This document shows positions 11,301 through 20,522 of a stretch of DNA of 64,000 nt, in pieces (the stretch's first letter is position 1; every line of letters starts with the position of its first letter). The translations under genes were made by a program, and so were the position numbers. The stretch is from Paenibacillus phoenicis. Lineage in GTDB: Bacteria; Bacillota; Bacilli; Paenibacillales; Paenibacillaceae. The notes under the pieces are model-generated. The model saw only the letters and a list, made by a program, of their open reading frames with translations. It was not told the DNA's origin and did no database searches. Where the stretch lies: positions 3,137,501 through 3,201,500 of the forward strand of contig NZ_JAYERP010000001.1 in NCBI RefSeq assembly GCF_034718895.1, written 5' to 3'.

Positions 11301-12707
11301 TCAGTACGCGTTCTTATTGACGAAACCATTTACGACGGTTTTTAGTACGATTTTGATATCCAATAAGATTGACCAGTTCTCAATATAGAAAATATCGTAT
11401 TTAATCCGCTCCTCGATCGATGTGTCCCCGCGAAGCCCATGGGTTTGCGCCCAACCGGTGATGCCCGGCCGGACATGGTGCTTCACCATGTATTTCGGGA
11501 TTTCCTCCTTAAACTGATCCACATAATAAGGCCGTTCCGGACGCGGGCCCACCACACTCATATGCCCGGCCAGTACATTAAAAAACTGCGGCAGCTCGTC
11601 AAGGCTCGTCTTCCGAATAAACGCCCCGAACTTGGTGCGACGCGGATCGTTTTGGGTCGTCCATCCCGTGTCCTCAACCCCTTCGGGCAATACCCGCATG
11701 GAACGGAACTTGTACATTTGGAATGTCCGCCGATTCAGCCCTACCCGCTCCTGCTTAAAGATGATCGGGCCTTTGGACGTCAGTTTGACGCCAATCGCAA
11801 CAATCAACATAATTGGTGAGGTGATGATGATCGCCAGCAGCGAAAAGACGATATCAAATATCCGCTTGGCGACCCGGTTCCCGGCCAAATCCAGCGGAAT
11901 ATCTCTAACGTTAATCATCGGCATTCCCGCAAAGTTATCAAAGTAGGGCCGGGCCGGCAAATAATCAAAGAAGTCCGGGATAATTAACGTTCTTACGCCG
12001 GCTTTTTCACATACGGCTATAATTCGAGCATATCGGTGATGCGCCTCCAGCGGGAGCGCCAGAACCACTTCGTCAATCAACTTCTGTTCCAGAATACGCT
12101 CCAACTCATCGATCCTTCCGAGGATCGGTTTATAGCGAGCTGCCTCGCCTCTCTCCCAAACTTTCTGATCATCTAGAAATCCGACGATCTCATAGCCAAG
12201 TTCAGGATATTGCCGCAAATTATCATGGAAGCGTTGGCCCAATGATCCGGCTCCAAGAATCAAGACAAACTGTTTATTGTAGCCCTTCTTCCGCAGCTGC
12301 TTTAGGGCATTTTTCAAGAAATACCGATAGAACATGATCAGGAGCAAATTGAACGTCATGTATATCGCCAAATAGTGACGGGAGATGTCCACTTGCCGGA
12401 AGAAGAACATCAAGCTCAGCAGAAGGAACAAGCTAGCAACATGAACCTGCAAGATCTTCCAGGCTTCATCGGCGAAGCGCTTTTTGCGTTTCGGGGTGTA
12501 CAAAGAAATTAAGATCCCCACAATCACCGCAATCGCACCATAGACGACGCTCCAGAAAGCGTAAATTTCCACGGGAAGCGGCTGCTCGTACTGAATCCAA
12601 CCGCTTTCGAACTTCACCCACCAAGCAAGCAGAAAGGAAATTTGGATGAAAACAAAATCCGTCAGAATATATAATTGAGTTAAGAACCGTTGGTTCTTAC
12701 GGATCAT
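11301..12707 (-). CDS. Polyprenyl-phosphate sugar-1-phosphate transferase (WcaJ/WsfP type)
   Basis: A 468-aa membrane protein that primes glycan assembly by moving a hexose-1-phosphate from a nucleotide sugar to undecaprenyl phosphate. The N-terminus has four membrane segments, followed by a nucleotide-binding-like domain (LILGAGSLGQRFHDNL) and the catalytic bacterial sugar transferase domain (KRIFDIVFSLL, KFRSM, DELPQFFNVL, VGPRPERP). The start at 12707 overlaps the stop of the preceding glycosyltransferase as ATGA and has GGAGGTGAG upstream; a longer 517-aa version would run into that gene. It is the last gene of the cluster. The sugar (Glc or Gal) cannot be told from sequence. Confidence 0.92.
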   Translation of the reverse strand: MIRKNQRFLTQLYILTDFVFIQISFLLAWWVKFESGWIQYEQPLPVEIYAFWSVVYGAIAVIVGILISLYTPKRKKRFADEAWKILQVHVASLFLLLSLMFFFRQVDISRHYLAIYMTFNLLLIMFYRYFLKNALKQLRKKGYNKQFVLILGAGSLGQRFHDNLRQYPELGYEIVGFLDDQKVWERGEAARYKPILGRIDELERILEQKLIDEVVLALPLEAHHRYARIIAVCEKAGVRTLIIPDFFDYLPARPYFDNFAGMPMINVRDIPLDLAGNRVAKRIFDIVFSLLAIIITSPIMLIVAIGVKLTSKGPIIFKQERVGLNRRTFQMYKFRSMRVLPEGVEDTGWTTQNDPRRTKFGAFIRKTSLDELPQFFNVLAGHMSVVGPRPERPYYVDQFKEEIPKYMVKHHVRPGITGWAQTHGLRGDTSIEERIKYDIFYIENWSILLDIKIVLKTVVNGFVNKNAY

Positions 12708-13633
12708 GATCTCACCTCCACTTTGACTTCCGCCGACTCCGGCTGGTTTGCGCCCGATGGAGTTCTCGTGCCTACCGGGAGTAATTTGTTTTTTGCTAGA
12801 GATAAGAGGAACTTTAGTGAAATACCACAGTACACGGCTGCATTCGTTACCCAAGAGTAGTTGCGAAGATAATGCTTCCTATGAAAAACCCACATCGCGC
12901 GGTGAAATTCATAGATGATCTTGAAAGGCTTACGCCGGCTGCTAGCTCCCTTATAGTGAACAATGTATGTAGCAGGATGATAATGTATCCCCCAACCCGC
13001 TTGCTTGATGCGATAGCACCAATCCACATCTTCTCCGTACATAAAAAAGGTTTCGTCCAAACCGCCAACCTGACGAATCGTCTCCTGTCTCACCAGCATA
13101 AAGGCGCCAACAAGGCAGTCGACCGAATACGTCTCGTTCGGATCCATATACCCGAGCTGATACTGGTTAAACCGCGGATTGTCCGAGAAGAGCTTCGAGA
13201 ATCCGAAAGCATAGTAAAAAGACGCGGAGGGCGTAGGAAAGCCCCTTCTGCACGCTTTATCCAGCGAACCGTCCGGCAGGATGACTTTGCACCCTGATGC
13301 CCCGAGCTCTGGGTGTTCATCCATATAGGAAACCATAATCTGAAACGTATCGGGCTGCACTACGGTGTCTGAATTCAAGAGGAGAACATAGCGTCCCTGC
13401 GCGATCGCCATCCCTTGATTGTTCGCTTTGGCAAATCCCGTGTTCTCCTGATTCGCGATCAGCACCACTTCCGGATACTCGGCTCGAATTGCCTCCACGG
13501 AACCATCCCTCGAAGCATTGTCCACCACAATGACTTCATACGAATAGACCGTCTCGGAGTCGTATACCGACCGCAGACAGTCCAACGTCAGCTGGCGCGT
13601 ATTATAATTGACGATCAATATACTTAAATCCAT
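12704..13633 (-). CDS. Glycosyltransferase family 2 (rhamnosyltransferase-like)
   Basis: A 309-aa GT-A fold enzyme. It starts with SILIVNYNTRQLT, has VVDNASRDGS, and carries the nucleotide-sugar metal-binding region LLNSDTVVQPD. The layout with FMYGEDVDWCYR is common in rhamnosyltransferases of surface-glycan clusters, consistent with the rml genes upstream. It is translationally coupled to the priming transferase gene. The real donor and acceptor are not known. Confidence 0.88.
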   Translation of the reverse strand: MDLSILIVNYNTRQLTLDCLRSVYDSETVYSYEVIVVDNASRDGSVEAIRAEYPEVVLIANQENTGFAKANNQGMAIAQGRYVLLLNSDTVVQPDTFQIMVSYMDEHPELGASGCKVILPDGSLDKACRRGFPTPSASFYYAFGFSKLFSDNPRFNQYQLGYMDPNETYSVDCLVGAFMLVRQETIRQVGGLDETFFMYGEDVDWCYRIKQAGWGIHYHPATYIVHYKGASSRRKPFKIIYEFHRAMWVFHRKHYLRNYSWVTNAAVYCGISLKFLLSLAKNKLLPVGTRTPSGANQPESAEVKVEVRS

Positions 13634-13695
13634 GATTTGTGCGCTCCGAATCTACAAATAAAGTAATCTATCGACATTATAGCACATCATGGCGT

Positions 13696-14631
13696 TTATT
13701 TTGATTTTCTGCGCTGTATCTCCCGTCGTTTCTCCCTCAATTCTGGCAATTTATCAAAAAAGTCCTTCCAGGCCCCAAGGACCTTAGGTTCTCTTAATAG
13801 CATATACCCATTACTCGCCAGTTCGTAGGCAAGTAGCTTCGGCAGATGTTGAATCCAACGATATCCCGATAGATTCTTATAAATCATTTTATATCGGTTG
13901 ATGTAAGAATATTGGCGAATGAACAAAGGCTGCGTATGACGGCTCCCCTTCTTCCAACCTCTCTCATGGGTCGCTACGGCCTCCGCGCAATAATAGGCTT
14001 TCCAGCCAAGCAAATTTGCCCGCCAAGCTACATCAACATCCTCTTTGTAAGCAAAAAAATCCGCATCAAAAAACTCGCCATCAATCGATAGCTCATCGAT
14101 CATCGCGCGTCTGTACATGGCCGCAGCACCGGATACGCCAAATACTTCACCGGATTCTCTCCATTGACTTGCCGATCCCCCCGCCCCACGGTCAAATGCA
14201 CGCCATATCCCGTTCATTACTATACCGGTACTGTCCACGACATCCGGGGACGACTTTAGGATAAGCAACCCCGTGGCACTGCCCACCTCTGGACGTTGCT
14301 CCATGATCCCCACAAGACGCTCGACATATTCGGTTCCAAGCTGTACGTCCGGATTCAACACCAACACATAATCACTTTGCGTCATGCAGATCCCCTGATT
14401 GTGGGCTGGAGCGAATCCGGTGTTTGTTGGATTTACAACCAAGTGTATGTTGCTCGCATGGGTCTGCTCTATATAGGCTCGTACCCGCTCCACCGTCCCG
14501 TCTTTGGACGCATTATCGATAACGATAATTTCCTTAATCGGATAGGATTGCTGCCGAACGCCCTCCAGGCACTCCGCGATATCATTGGCGCTATTGTAGG
14601 TGACGATCTGAATGGTGACAGATGGATTCAT
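13696..14631 (-). CDS. Glycosyltransferase family 2
   Basis: A 311-aa enzyme of the same general type as its downstream neighbour. It shows TIQIVTYNSANDI, VIDNASKDGTVE, VLNPDVQLG as the metal-binding region, and FAYKEDVDVAWR. It starts after the hairpin that follows rmlD and has AAAGGAACC before the ATG. It probably adds one sugar of the repeat or adaptor; linkage is unknown. Confidence 0.87.
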   Translation of the reverse strand: MNPSVTIQIVTYNSANDIAECLEGVRQQSYPIKEIIVIDNASKDGTVERVRAYIEQTHASNIHLVVNPTNTGFAPAHNQGICMTQSDYVLVLNPDVQLGTEYVERLVGIMEQRPEVGSATGLLILKSSPDVVDSTGIVMNGIWRAFDRGAGGSASQWRESGEVFGVSGAAAMYRRAMIDELSIDGEFFDADFFAYKEDVDVAWRANLLGWKAYYCAEAVATHERGWKKGSRHTQPLFIRQYSYINRYKMIYKNLSGYRWIQHLPKLLAYELASNGYMLLREPKVLGAWKDFFDKLPELREKRREIQRRKSK

Positions 14632-14713
14632 GGGGTGAGGTTCCTTTGCTATGGGTTTGATGTATGTATTATATCAAACCGTCTATGTATCGTGGTAATA
14701 CGGAGGTTAAAAC

Positions 14714-14751
14714 AAAAGCTAACCAGAATTTATGTATCCTGGTTAGCTTTT
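14714..14751. terminator. Hairpin terminator overlapping the end of rmlD
   Basis: AAAAGCTAACCAG pairs with CTGGTTAGCTTTT, with T-rich sequence on both strands. One arm covers the last codons and stop of the rmlD gene. It would stop, or reduce, transcription before the two last GT2 genes and the priming transferase. Confidence 0.75.
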
Positions 14752-15605
14752 AGTTCAATCAAAAAAGCTCTAAGTGCATCTCTCCATGGCCGCAAATCCT
14801 GAAATCCATTTGTGCGAATGGACAAGTGATCGATCACCGAGTTTCGAGGGCGCGGAGCTGGGCGCGGAAAGTCTTTGGTTGTGCACGGCACCACTCGTAC
14901 CGCAAAAGCTTGCCCAAGTACATCAGAAGCTTCTTCAAAGATAGCCTGCGCAAACTCAAACCATGTACACTCCCCTGTATTTGAAGCGTGATAGATGCCA
15001 TATTTCTCGGTTTGAATCAATTCCAACAGAAATGTTGCTAAATCAATCGTGTAGGTAGGCGACCCCTTTTGATCGTTTACAACGTTAAGTATCGGCTTTT
15101 CCTGCCCCAGTTTCAGCATCGTCTTCACAAAATTTTGCCCATGTAAACCGTATACCCAGGATGTCCGAACAATAAAAAATGCGGAAGATAGGCTTTGAAC
15201 CAATGTTTCTCCAGCTCGTTTTGACTTCCCATAGACACTCTGGGGATTTGTATTATCGTACTCTTGGTAAGGCGAAACAGTGGTTCCATCGAAAACATAA
15301 TCCGTACTAATGTAGCAAAACTTCGCCTTCACTCGCTCAGCCGCCAACACCATGTTGCGCGTTCCTACGGCATTCACGGCATACGCCGCATCGACATCGG
15401 TTTCCGCCTGATCGACCGCTGTGTAAGCTGCACAGTGGATGATCGCATCGGGCTTAAACTGTTGCACACGTTCCAGACACATCGCATCATCTGTTATATC
15501 CAACGAGTCCCGATCGCATGGCAACACAAGATGCCCTGCATTCTCAAAAAGATGCACGACATCATGGCCCAGCTGACCTTTTGCTCCGGTTACAAGCACT
15601 CTCAT
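14730..15605 (-). CDS. rfbD: dTDP-4-dehydrorhamnose reductase RmlD/RfbD
   Basis: A 291-aa short-chain dehydrogenase for the last step of dTDP-L-rhamnose synthesis. The cofactor loop is TGAKGQLGHD, followed by ISTDYVFDG and the catalytic YGKSK. It overlaps the stop of rmlB as ATGA. The four rml genes lie in the order A-C-B-D and supply rhamnose to the glycan cluster. Confidence 0.95.
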   Translation of the reverse strand: MRVLVTGAKGQLGHDVVHLFENAGHLVLPCDRDSLDITDDAMCLERVQQFKPDAIIHCAAYTAVDQAETDVDAAYAVNAVGTRNMVLAAERVKAKFCYISTDYVFDGTTVSPYQEYDNTNPQSVYGKSKRAGETLVQSLSSAFFIVRTSWVYGLHGQNFVKTMLKLGQEKPILNVVNDQKGSPTYTIDLATFLLELIQTEKYGIYHASNTGECTWFEFAQAIFEEASDVLGQAFAVRVVPCTTKDFPRPAPRPRNSVIDHLSIRTNGFQDLRPWRDALRAFLIELKANQDT

Positions 15606-16624
15606 GATGGATCACCCAAACGATTACCATACTGTTTGGCATAGTACTCTTGGTAGACCCCTGTTTGAATTCGGGTCCACCATTCCTTGTTGTCCAGATA
15701 CCAACGAATGGTTTCCTTTATTCCGGTTTCAAACGAGTGCTTTGGCTTCCAACCCAGTTCCTTCATGATTTTGGTTGGATCGATACCATAGCGGCGATCA
15801 TGTCCAGGACGATCCTGCACATGCTTGATCAACGATTCCGGCTTGCCGAGCTGCTCCAAAATCGTACGCACAATATGCAAATTGGTTCGCTCATTATTTC
15901 CGCCTATATTATAAATTTCACCGTCACGTCCGTGATGAATTACTAGATCGATCGCACTGCAGTGATCCTCAACGTAGAGCCAGTCACGAATATTTAATCC
16001 GTCGCCATAAACGGGCAGCGGCTCATCAGATAATGCTTTAGAGATCATCAATGGAATCAGCTTTTCGGGGAATTGATACGGCCCGTAGTTATTGGAACAA
16101 CGTGTGATGTTCACCGGAAGCCCAAAGGTTTCATGATATGCACGTACCAATAAATCTCCACCCGCTTTGCTGGCGGAATAAGGACTATTGGGTGCCAGCG
16201 GAGTCTCCTCCGTAAACAGCCCGGTTTCCCCCAGCGAACCATAGACCTCATCGGTAGATACTTGAACATATTTCCCTACCCCATGCTTTTGGGCAGCATC
16301 CAACAACACCTGAGTCCCCAACACATTGGTCTTCACAAAAATATCCGGTTCCAATATACTGCGATCTACATGCGATTCCGCCGCAAAGTTAACAATGACA
16401 TCAACGCCTTGACCAATTAAAGCATCCATGGCCTTAGCTTCCGTAATGTCCGCTTTAATAAACGTATGATTGGGATTGCCTTCCACCGACTTCAAGTTTT
16501 CCAGGTTTCCGGCGTAAGTAAGTGCATCCACATTGAGAATCTGATAGTTCGGATGCTGCTTCAGCATGTATAGCACAAAGTTGCTGCCGATGAAGCCGGC
16601 ACCGCCTGTAACGAGAAGTTTCAT
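15602..16624 (-). CDS. rfbB: dTDP-glucose 4,6-dehydratase RmlB/RfbB
   Basis: A 340-aa enzyme converting dTDP-glucose to dTDP-4-keto-6-deoxyglucose. Features: TGGAGFIGSNF cofactor loop, VSTDEVYG, and the catalytic Tyr/Lys pair in YSASKAGGD. Length is normal. AGGAGG precedes the ATG, and the gene is coupled to rmlD. Confidence 0.96.
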   Translation of the reverse strand: MKLLVTGGAGFIGSNFVLYMLKQHPNYQILNVDALTYAGNLENLKSVEGNPNHTFIKADITEAKAMDALIGQGVDVIVNFAAESHVDRSILEPDIFVKTNVLGTQVLLDAAQKHGVGKYVQVSTDEVYGSLGETGLFTEETPLAPNSPYSASKAGGDLLVRAYHETFGLPVNITRCSNNYGPYQFPEKLIPLMISKALSDEPLPVYGDGLNIRDWLYVEDHCSAIDLVIHHGRDGEIYNIGGNNERTNLHIVRTILEQLGKPESLIKHVQDRPGHDRRYGIDPTKIMKELGWKPKHSFETGIKETIRWYLDNKEWWTRIQTGVYQEYYAKQYGNRLGDPS

Positions 16625-16638
16625 CTGAAGGAATCCTC

Positions 16639-17187
16639 CTAATCGAAATTCATTTCAGCCTCCGCAAATGTTGGATGCCTCCGGTCTTTGTCCGAAAGCA
16701 ACGGTTCACTGACCGGCCAATTAATCTTTAAAGCTGGATCATTCCATAGTATGCCGCGATCATGTTCCGGAGAATAATATTCGTCTACTTTATAGAAAAC
16801 TTGGGTGTTCGGTTCAAGGGTGCAAAACCCATGAGCAAAGCCTTTAGGCACTAAGAGCTGACGCTTGTTTGCTTCACTTAAAGTAACCCCAATCCACTGA
16901 CCAAAAGTTGGTGAGGACCTGCGGATATCTAATACCACATCATAGATGGCACCTGTCAGGACGCGGACCAGTTTGGCTTGCGCCTTCGGATTCAGTTGAT
17001 AATGTAATCCCCTCAGGACACCTACTTCTGAAGACAAGGATTGATTATCTTGGACAAAATGATAGTTAATCCCCAGTTGCTTCAATACAGCTTTATTATA
17101 ACTCTCCATAAAAAAACCCCGGTGATCTCCATGTACCACCGGTTCAAGCAAGAAAACCCCTTCCAATTTTAATGGGGTTAATTTCAT
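16639..17187 (-). CDS. rfbC: dTDP-4-dehydrorhamnose 3,5-epimerase RmlC/RfbC
   Basis: A 182-aa cupin enzyme that epimerises the 4-keto sugar. Signature segments are HGDHRGFFMESYN, the catalytic-His region GVLRGLHYQ, and VPKGFAHGF. The start at 17187 is behind GGGAGGGAG; a TTG seven codons earlier would place that site inside the gene. It lies 17 bases after rmlA. Confidence 0.95.
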   Translation of the reverse strand: MKLTPLKLEGVFLLEPVVHGDHRGFFMESYNKAVLKQLGINYHFVQDNQSLSSEVGVLRGLHYQLNPKAQAKLVRVLTGAIYDVVLDIRRSSPTFGQWIGVTLSEANKRQLLVPKGFAHGFCTLEPNTQVFYKVDEYYSPEHDRGILWNDPALKINWPVSEPLLSDKDRRHPTFAEAEMNFD

Positions 17188-17204
17188 AACCAAGCTCCCT
17201 CCCG

Positions 17205-17948
17205 TCAAAGCTTGAGTTGCCCAAATTCCTCACCATATACTAAATCCTTAGCCAATTCATTAGCTCTAGCCAATGACGAATGCGTCCCTGCATCCGTCCA
17301 CCAGCCTTGCAACACATCAAAGGTGAGTTCCCCTCGTTTAATATATGCGTTATTGACATCCGTGATCTCCAATTCGCCCCGTGCAGACGGCTTTAGGCTG
17401 CGAATGATTTCAAAAACTTTATGATCATACATATATATTCCGGTCACTGCGTAACTGGATTTGGGTATCCGAGGCTTTTCTTCGATGGAGATGATACGAT
17501 TCCCTTCAAGTTCAGGAACGCCAAACCGGCTAGGATCTGGAACCTTCTGAATCAATATTTTAGCTCCAGTCTGCTGATTTTTAAAGTGTTCAACATATGG
17601 TGTGATTTCATCAGCAAACACATTGTCACCGAGTATAACGACCATTTGATCGTTTCCTACAAACTGTTCAGCCAAGCCAAGAGCTTGCGCAATTCCCCCG
17701 GCTTCATCCTGCACTTTATAAGTAAAGGAAACCCCCATCTCACTCCCGCTGCCGAGTAAACTCACAACGTCACCCATGTGTTCCTTCCCGGTAATGAGGA
17801 GGATGTCGGTAAGTCCTGCTTGTTTGAGTTTATACACAGCGTGAAAAACCATAGGATATTTCCCTACGGGCAGCAGATGTTTGTTAGTGACTTTGGTTAA
17901 GGGATAAAGACGGGAGCCGGTGCCACCGGCTAGGATGATAGCTTTCAA
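17205..17948 (-). CDS. rfbA: Glucose-1-phosphate thymidylyltransferase RmlA/RfbA (short form)
   Basis: Makes dTDP-glucose, the entry to rhamnose. The nucleotidyltransferase signature is LAGGTGSRLYPLTKVTNKHL. At about 247 aa it is the short form seen in Bacillota (SpsI-like) rather than the 290-aa form. A TTG start at 17948 has AAAGGTGG at good spacing; the GTG two codons earlier is too close to that site. Confidence 0.93.
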   Translation of the reverse strand: MKAIILAGGTGSRLYPLTKVTNKHLLPVGKYPMVFHAVYKLKQAGLTDILLITGKEHMGDVVSLLGSGSEMGVSFTYKVQDEAGGIAQALGLAEQFVGNDQMVVILGDNVFADEITPYVEHFKNQQTGAKILIQKVPDPSRFGVPELEGNRIISIEEKPRIPKSSYAVTGIYMYDHKVFEIIRSLKPSARGELEITDVNNAYIKRGELTFDVLQGWWTDAGTHSSLARANELAKDLVYGEEFGQLKL

Positions 17949-18053
17949 ATTCACTCCACCTTTAATCTTTTTCGCCTCTTAGTGCTAATACTTGTAAATA
18001 GTACCCATTCGTTTATTTAATAAATCATTTCTGTCATAATATATCGACTCAAT

Positions 18054-18944
18054 TCATAATTGTTGCTTCGACGCGGACGCCAAATTATTACTAGAATCAA
18101 TCAGCGGAAGCAATTTGTGCAAGGGAACATATCCTAAATTAAGTGACCTACACGATAATAGCTTTTTTATTAGATTATAATCAATTCCATGTCGTTCAAA
18201 TCCTTTGAGAAAATAATCCCAAAAGCCACAGGTGTGAATATAATGTCTCTCAATAAGAAATAGTTCTATATATTTTTCTGGTTTTTTTTTGAAGAGTAAT
18301 GGATCGTGAACAAAAAAGTGTACCCGATTTTGATTAGAATTAATTATTTCAATTGGATGAATTACCTTGACTTTATCTGAAAACATAACATTTCCCAAAT
18401 CCTGCAATCTCCAACCCAGATCTGTGTCCTCACGAAAATGAGGATTATTAAATCTCTCATCAAAGCCATTTATTCTTATGAAATGATCTCGAAAAACAAA
18501 AAGGTTAGCAGTCATAAATGCTAAACCCTCTCTACCAATATTAGAAACAATCCTATAATTTTTTCGGTTATTTTTATATTTACCAGGAGATATTCTCCCT
18601 TCCAATCCAACTATATCCTTATCTTGAAAACAAATATAGGCCTCTTCCAACCATCTTCTACTAGGTATACAATCATCATCAATAAAAGCTAAAATTTTTC
18701 CAACCGCTTGCTTAGCACCATAATTTCGTGCCAAAGCAGCTCCTCGAAATGAAACATGATGGTAATTGAGATTTAGCTTATTCTTATATTCAGTTACATT
18801 AGTTGGTATTTCCGATTGATCAATTACGACAACTTCAAAATTCCTAAAACTATTTAAGCAAAGACAATCCAATAAATTCCTAAGGTGAGCAGGACGTCCG
18901 TACGTTGGTACTATAACTGAAAATGTAATTTCATGGCTTGACAT
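18054..18944 (-). CDS. Glycosyltransferase family 2
   Basis: A GT-A enzyme of about 296 aa with FSVIVPTYGRPAHLRN, VVVIDQSE, the acidic metal site FIDDDC and the base region REDTDLGWR. It overlaps the end of the upstream GT4 gene by about 34 bases, so the genes are coupled. The DNA is AT-rich compared with the rml genes next to it. Donor and acceptor are unknown. A TTG at 18968 is a less likely start. Confidence 0.85.
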   Translation of the reverse strand: MSSHEITFSVIVPTYGRPAHLRNLLDCLCLNSFRNFEVVVIDQSEIPTNVTEYKNKLNLNYHHVSFRGAALARNYGAKQAVGKILAFIDDDCIPSRRWLEEAYICFQDKDIVGLEGRISPGKYKNNRKNYRIVSNIGREGLAFMTANLFVFRDHFIRINGFDERFNNPHFREDTDLGWRLQDLGNVMFSDKVKVIHPIEIINSNQNRVHFFVHDPLLFKKKPEKYIELFLIERHYIHTCGFWDYFLKGFERHGIDYNLIKKLLSCRSLNLGYVPLHKLLPLIDSSNNLASASKQQL

Positions 18945-20170
18945 ACCTTCTTGGAAATCTCCTTCCAATTATAATTCAACATCACCATCTTCCGTGCGTT
19001 CTCCCCGATTCTTTGTCGACGTTCAATATCCGGTAGCAATAGTTTTAGTTTATCTTCGAATTCTTCGAGGCTCGATATTACCATAACTTCATTACCTTCG
19101 AAGATCCCCTCTACCGCTACATCAACACCCCGAGCACCTATTGGGGTAGTAATCACTGGAAGACTCGCTGCCATGTACGTGAAAATCTTGACATTGCTAC
19201 CTGAACCTGACTCCATTGGATTTAGTCCTGCATCAGCCATTTGAAGAAGTTCGTCTAATTTCTTCTGACTTAATAACCCTACTAAATGCACATTATCACA
19301 TTTTTCTTCGGGCAATATAGCGTTATTGATATCGCCTGTAATAATAAAATCTATTTCTTGACAATTATTAGCTATTTTATTTATAAATTGAAGAGCCTTT
19401 ATATTCGGTTCAAAGTTACTTCCCGAAAAGACAACAGTATGTGGTCTTTTTAATTTCCACTTCTTTTTGAACTTTCTCTTTAAAGCAGTACTGCAATTTG
19501 AATTAGGTATTTTAACCCCATTCGGTGCGAGTATTATTTTGCTTTGATTTGCACCGTATAACATATTAAATTGTTCAAAGTCTCTTTGTGAACAAGCTAA
19601 AATTAAATCTGCATTGCTAACTAAGTCAATTTCTAATTGAATTATTTCTTGAAGTAACTCTAATCCTTTTTCCCTATATTGAATTTTCAGGAGCGTTTCT
19701 TTGCGAAGATAGGATTCAACATTTTGAGCATCATATACTACATATTGCTTATCCCTATCGATAAATCTTTTTAGTAAAGGGTAACTCCAAGGATGAGAAA
19801 AAACAATAATATCTGCCTCTTTTAAATACTCTATTGATGTAGCAGTATATTCTTTTGAAAAATGTGCGAATCTATGGAAAGCAACATCAAATAACGTTAA
19901 CCCTGGAAAATACGCATTCAATAGTGATAAATGATAAAAGTGTTCTTCGCTACATGGCACTAATATTTCCGTTGCATTCTTACTCAGGAGTTTTTTGGTT
20001 TTCTTCCGATGTGTTTTATCATCAAATGTACCAACGTAGTTCATCTCAAAGCCATCTGGTATGTTCCCCCAAATACCTGCAAGTCTTAACCTTCCACCAG
20101 AGATTGCAGGTATTATCGGTTGTATATCTGATACAAATATTCTAATAGGCCGGTTAAGTTTACTTATCAT
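18911..20170 (-). CDS. Glycosyltransferase family 4-like (GT-B fold)
   Basis: A protein of about 419 aa with the shape of a GT-B glycosyltransferase. The C-terminal nucleotide-sugar domain shows APNGVKIPN, VVFSGSNFEPN and the YMAASLPVITTPIGARGVDV segment typical of family 4. The start ATG at 20170 lies within the last codons of the small upstream gene. It belongs to the AT-rich core of the glycan cluster. The sugar added is unknown. Confidence 0.82.
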   Translation of the reverse strand: MISKLNRPIRIFVSDIQPIIPAISGGRLRLAGIWGNIPDGFEMNYVGTFDDKTHRKKTKKLLSKNATEILVPCSEEHFYHLSLLNAYFPGLTLFDVAFHRFAHFSKEYTATSIEYLKEADIIVFSHPWSYPLLKRFIDRDKQYVVYDAQNVESYLRKETLLKIQYREKGLELLQEIIQLEIDLVSNADLILACSQRDFEQFNMLYGANQSKIILAPNGVKIPNSNCSTALKRKFKKKWKLKRPHTVVFSGSNFEPNIKALQFINKIANNCQEIDFIITGDINNAILPEEKCDNVHLVGLLSQKKLDELLQMADAGLNPMESGSGSNVKIFTYMAASLPVITTPIGARGVDVAVEGIFEGNEVMVISSLEEFEDKLKLLLPDIERRQRIGENARKMVMLNYNWKEISKKVCQAMKLHFQL

Positions 20171-20522
20171 TATCAGAAGCCTTCTTATCAATTTTGTTTG
20201 CTAGTTGTTGGATTAGAGTAAATTGAACAAAAATTAAATTGATGAGTACTCCATGAAATTGATTGTGGTAACGTATATAAGGATTTGCACCAATTCTCCA
20301 AATATAACGAATTGACTTGAGTATTTTTGATTTTATTGTATTTTTCTTCGGGGCTTCCCAGTCAGTAGAATAATCTCTAAGCAAATATAAACTTTCATAA
20401 AGCCGAGTATATAAATCTTGCAGATTTTCTTCAGAGTGTTGATGCTCTTTTTGATGCATAGAAATTAGTTCCTCAAGTATATCAAGTTGCTTTTTGAGGG
20501 ATGTCTCACTTTGATTCTTCAT
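20160..20522 (-). CDS. Small protein of unknown function in glycan cluster
   Basis: A 120-aa protein whose first 60 residues are charged and helical, probably a coiled coil (KKQLDILEELISMHQKEHQ). The second half has aromatic and basic residues and a mildly hydrophobic stretch (FHGVLINLIFVQFTLIQQL). It overlaps both neighbours (17 bases upstream, 11 downstream), which supports expression as part of the operon. The layout recalls the coiled-coil ends of some cluster methyltransferases or glycosyltransferases, so it could be a partner or scaffold, or a relic of such a protein. No function is assigned. Confidence 0.6.
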   Translation of the reverse strand: MKNQSETSLKKQLDILEELISMHQKEHQHSEENLQDLYTRLYESLYLLRDYSTDWEAPKKNTIKSKILKSIRYIWRIGANPYIRYHNQFHGVLINLIFVQFTLIQQLANKIDKKASDNDK

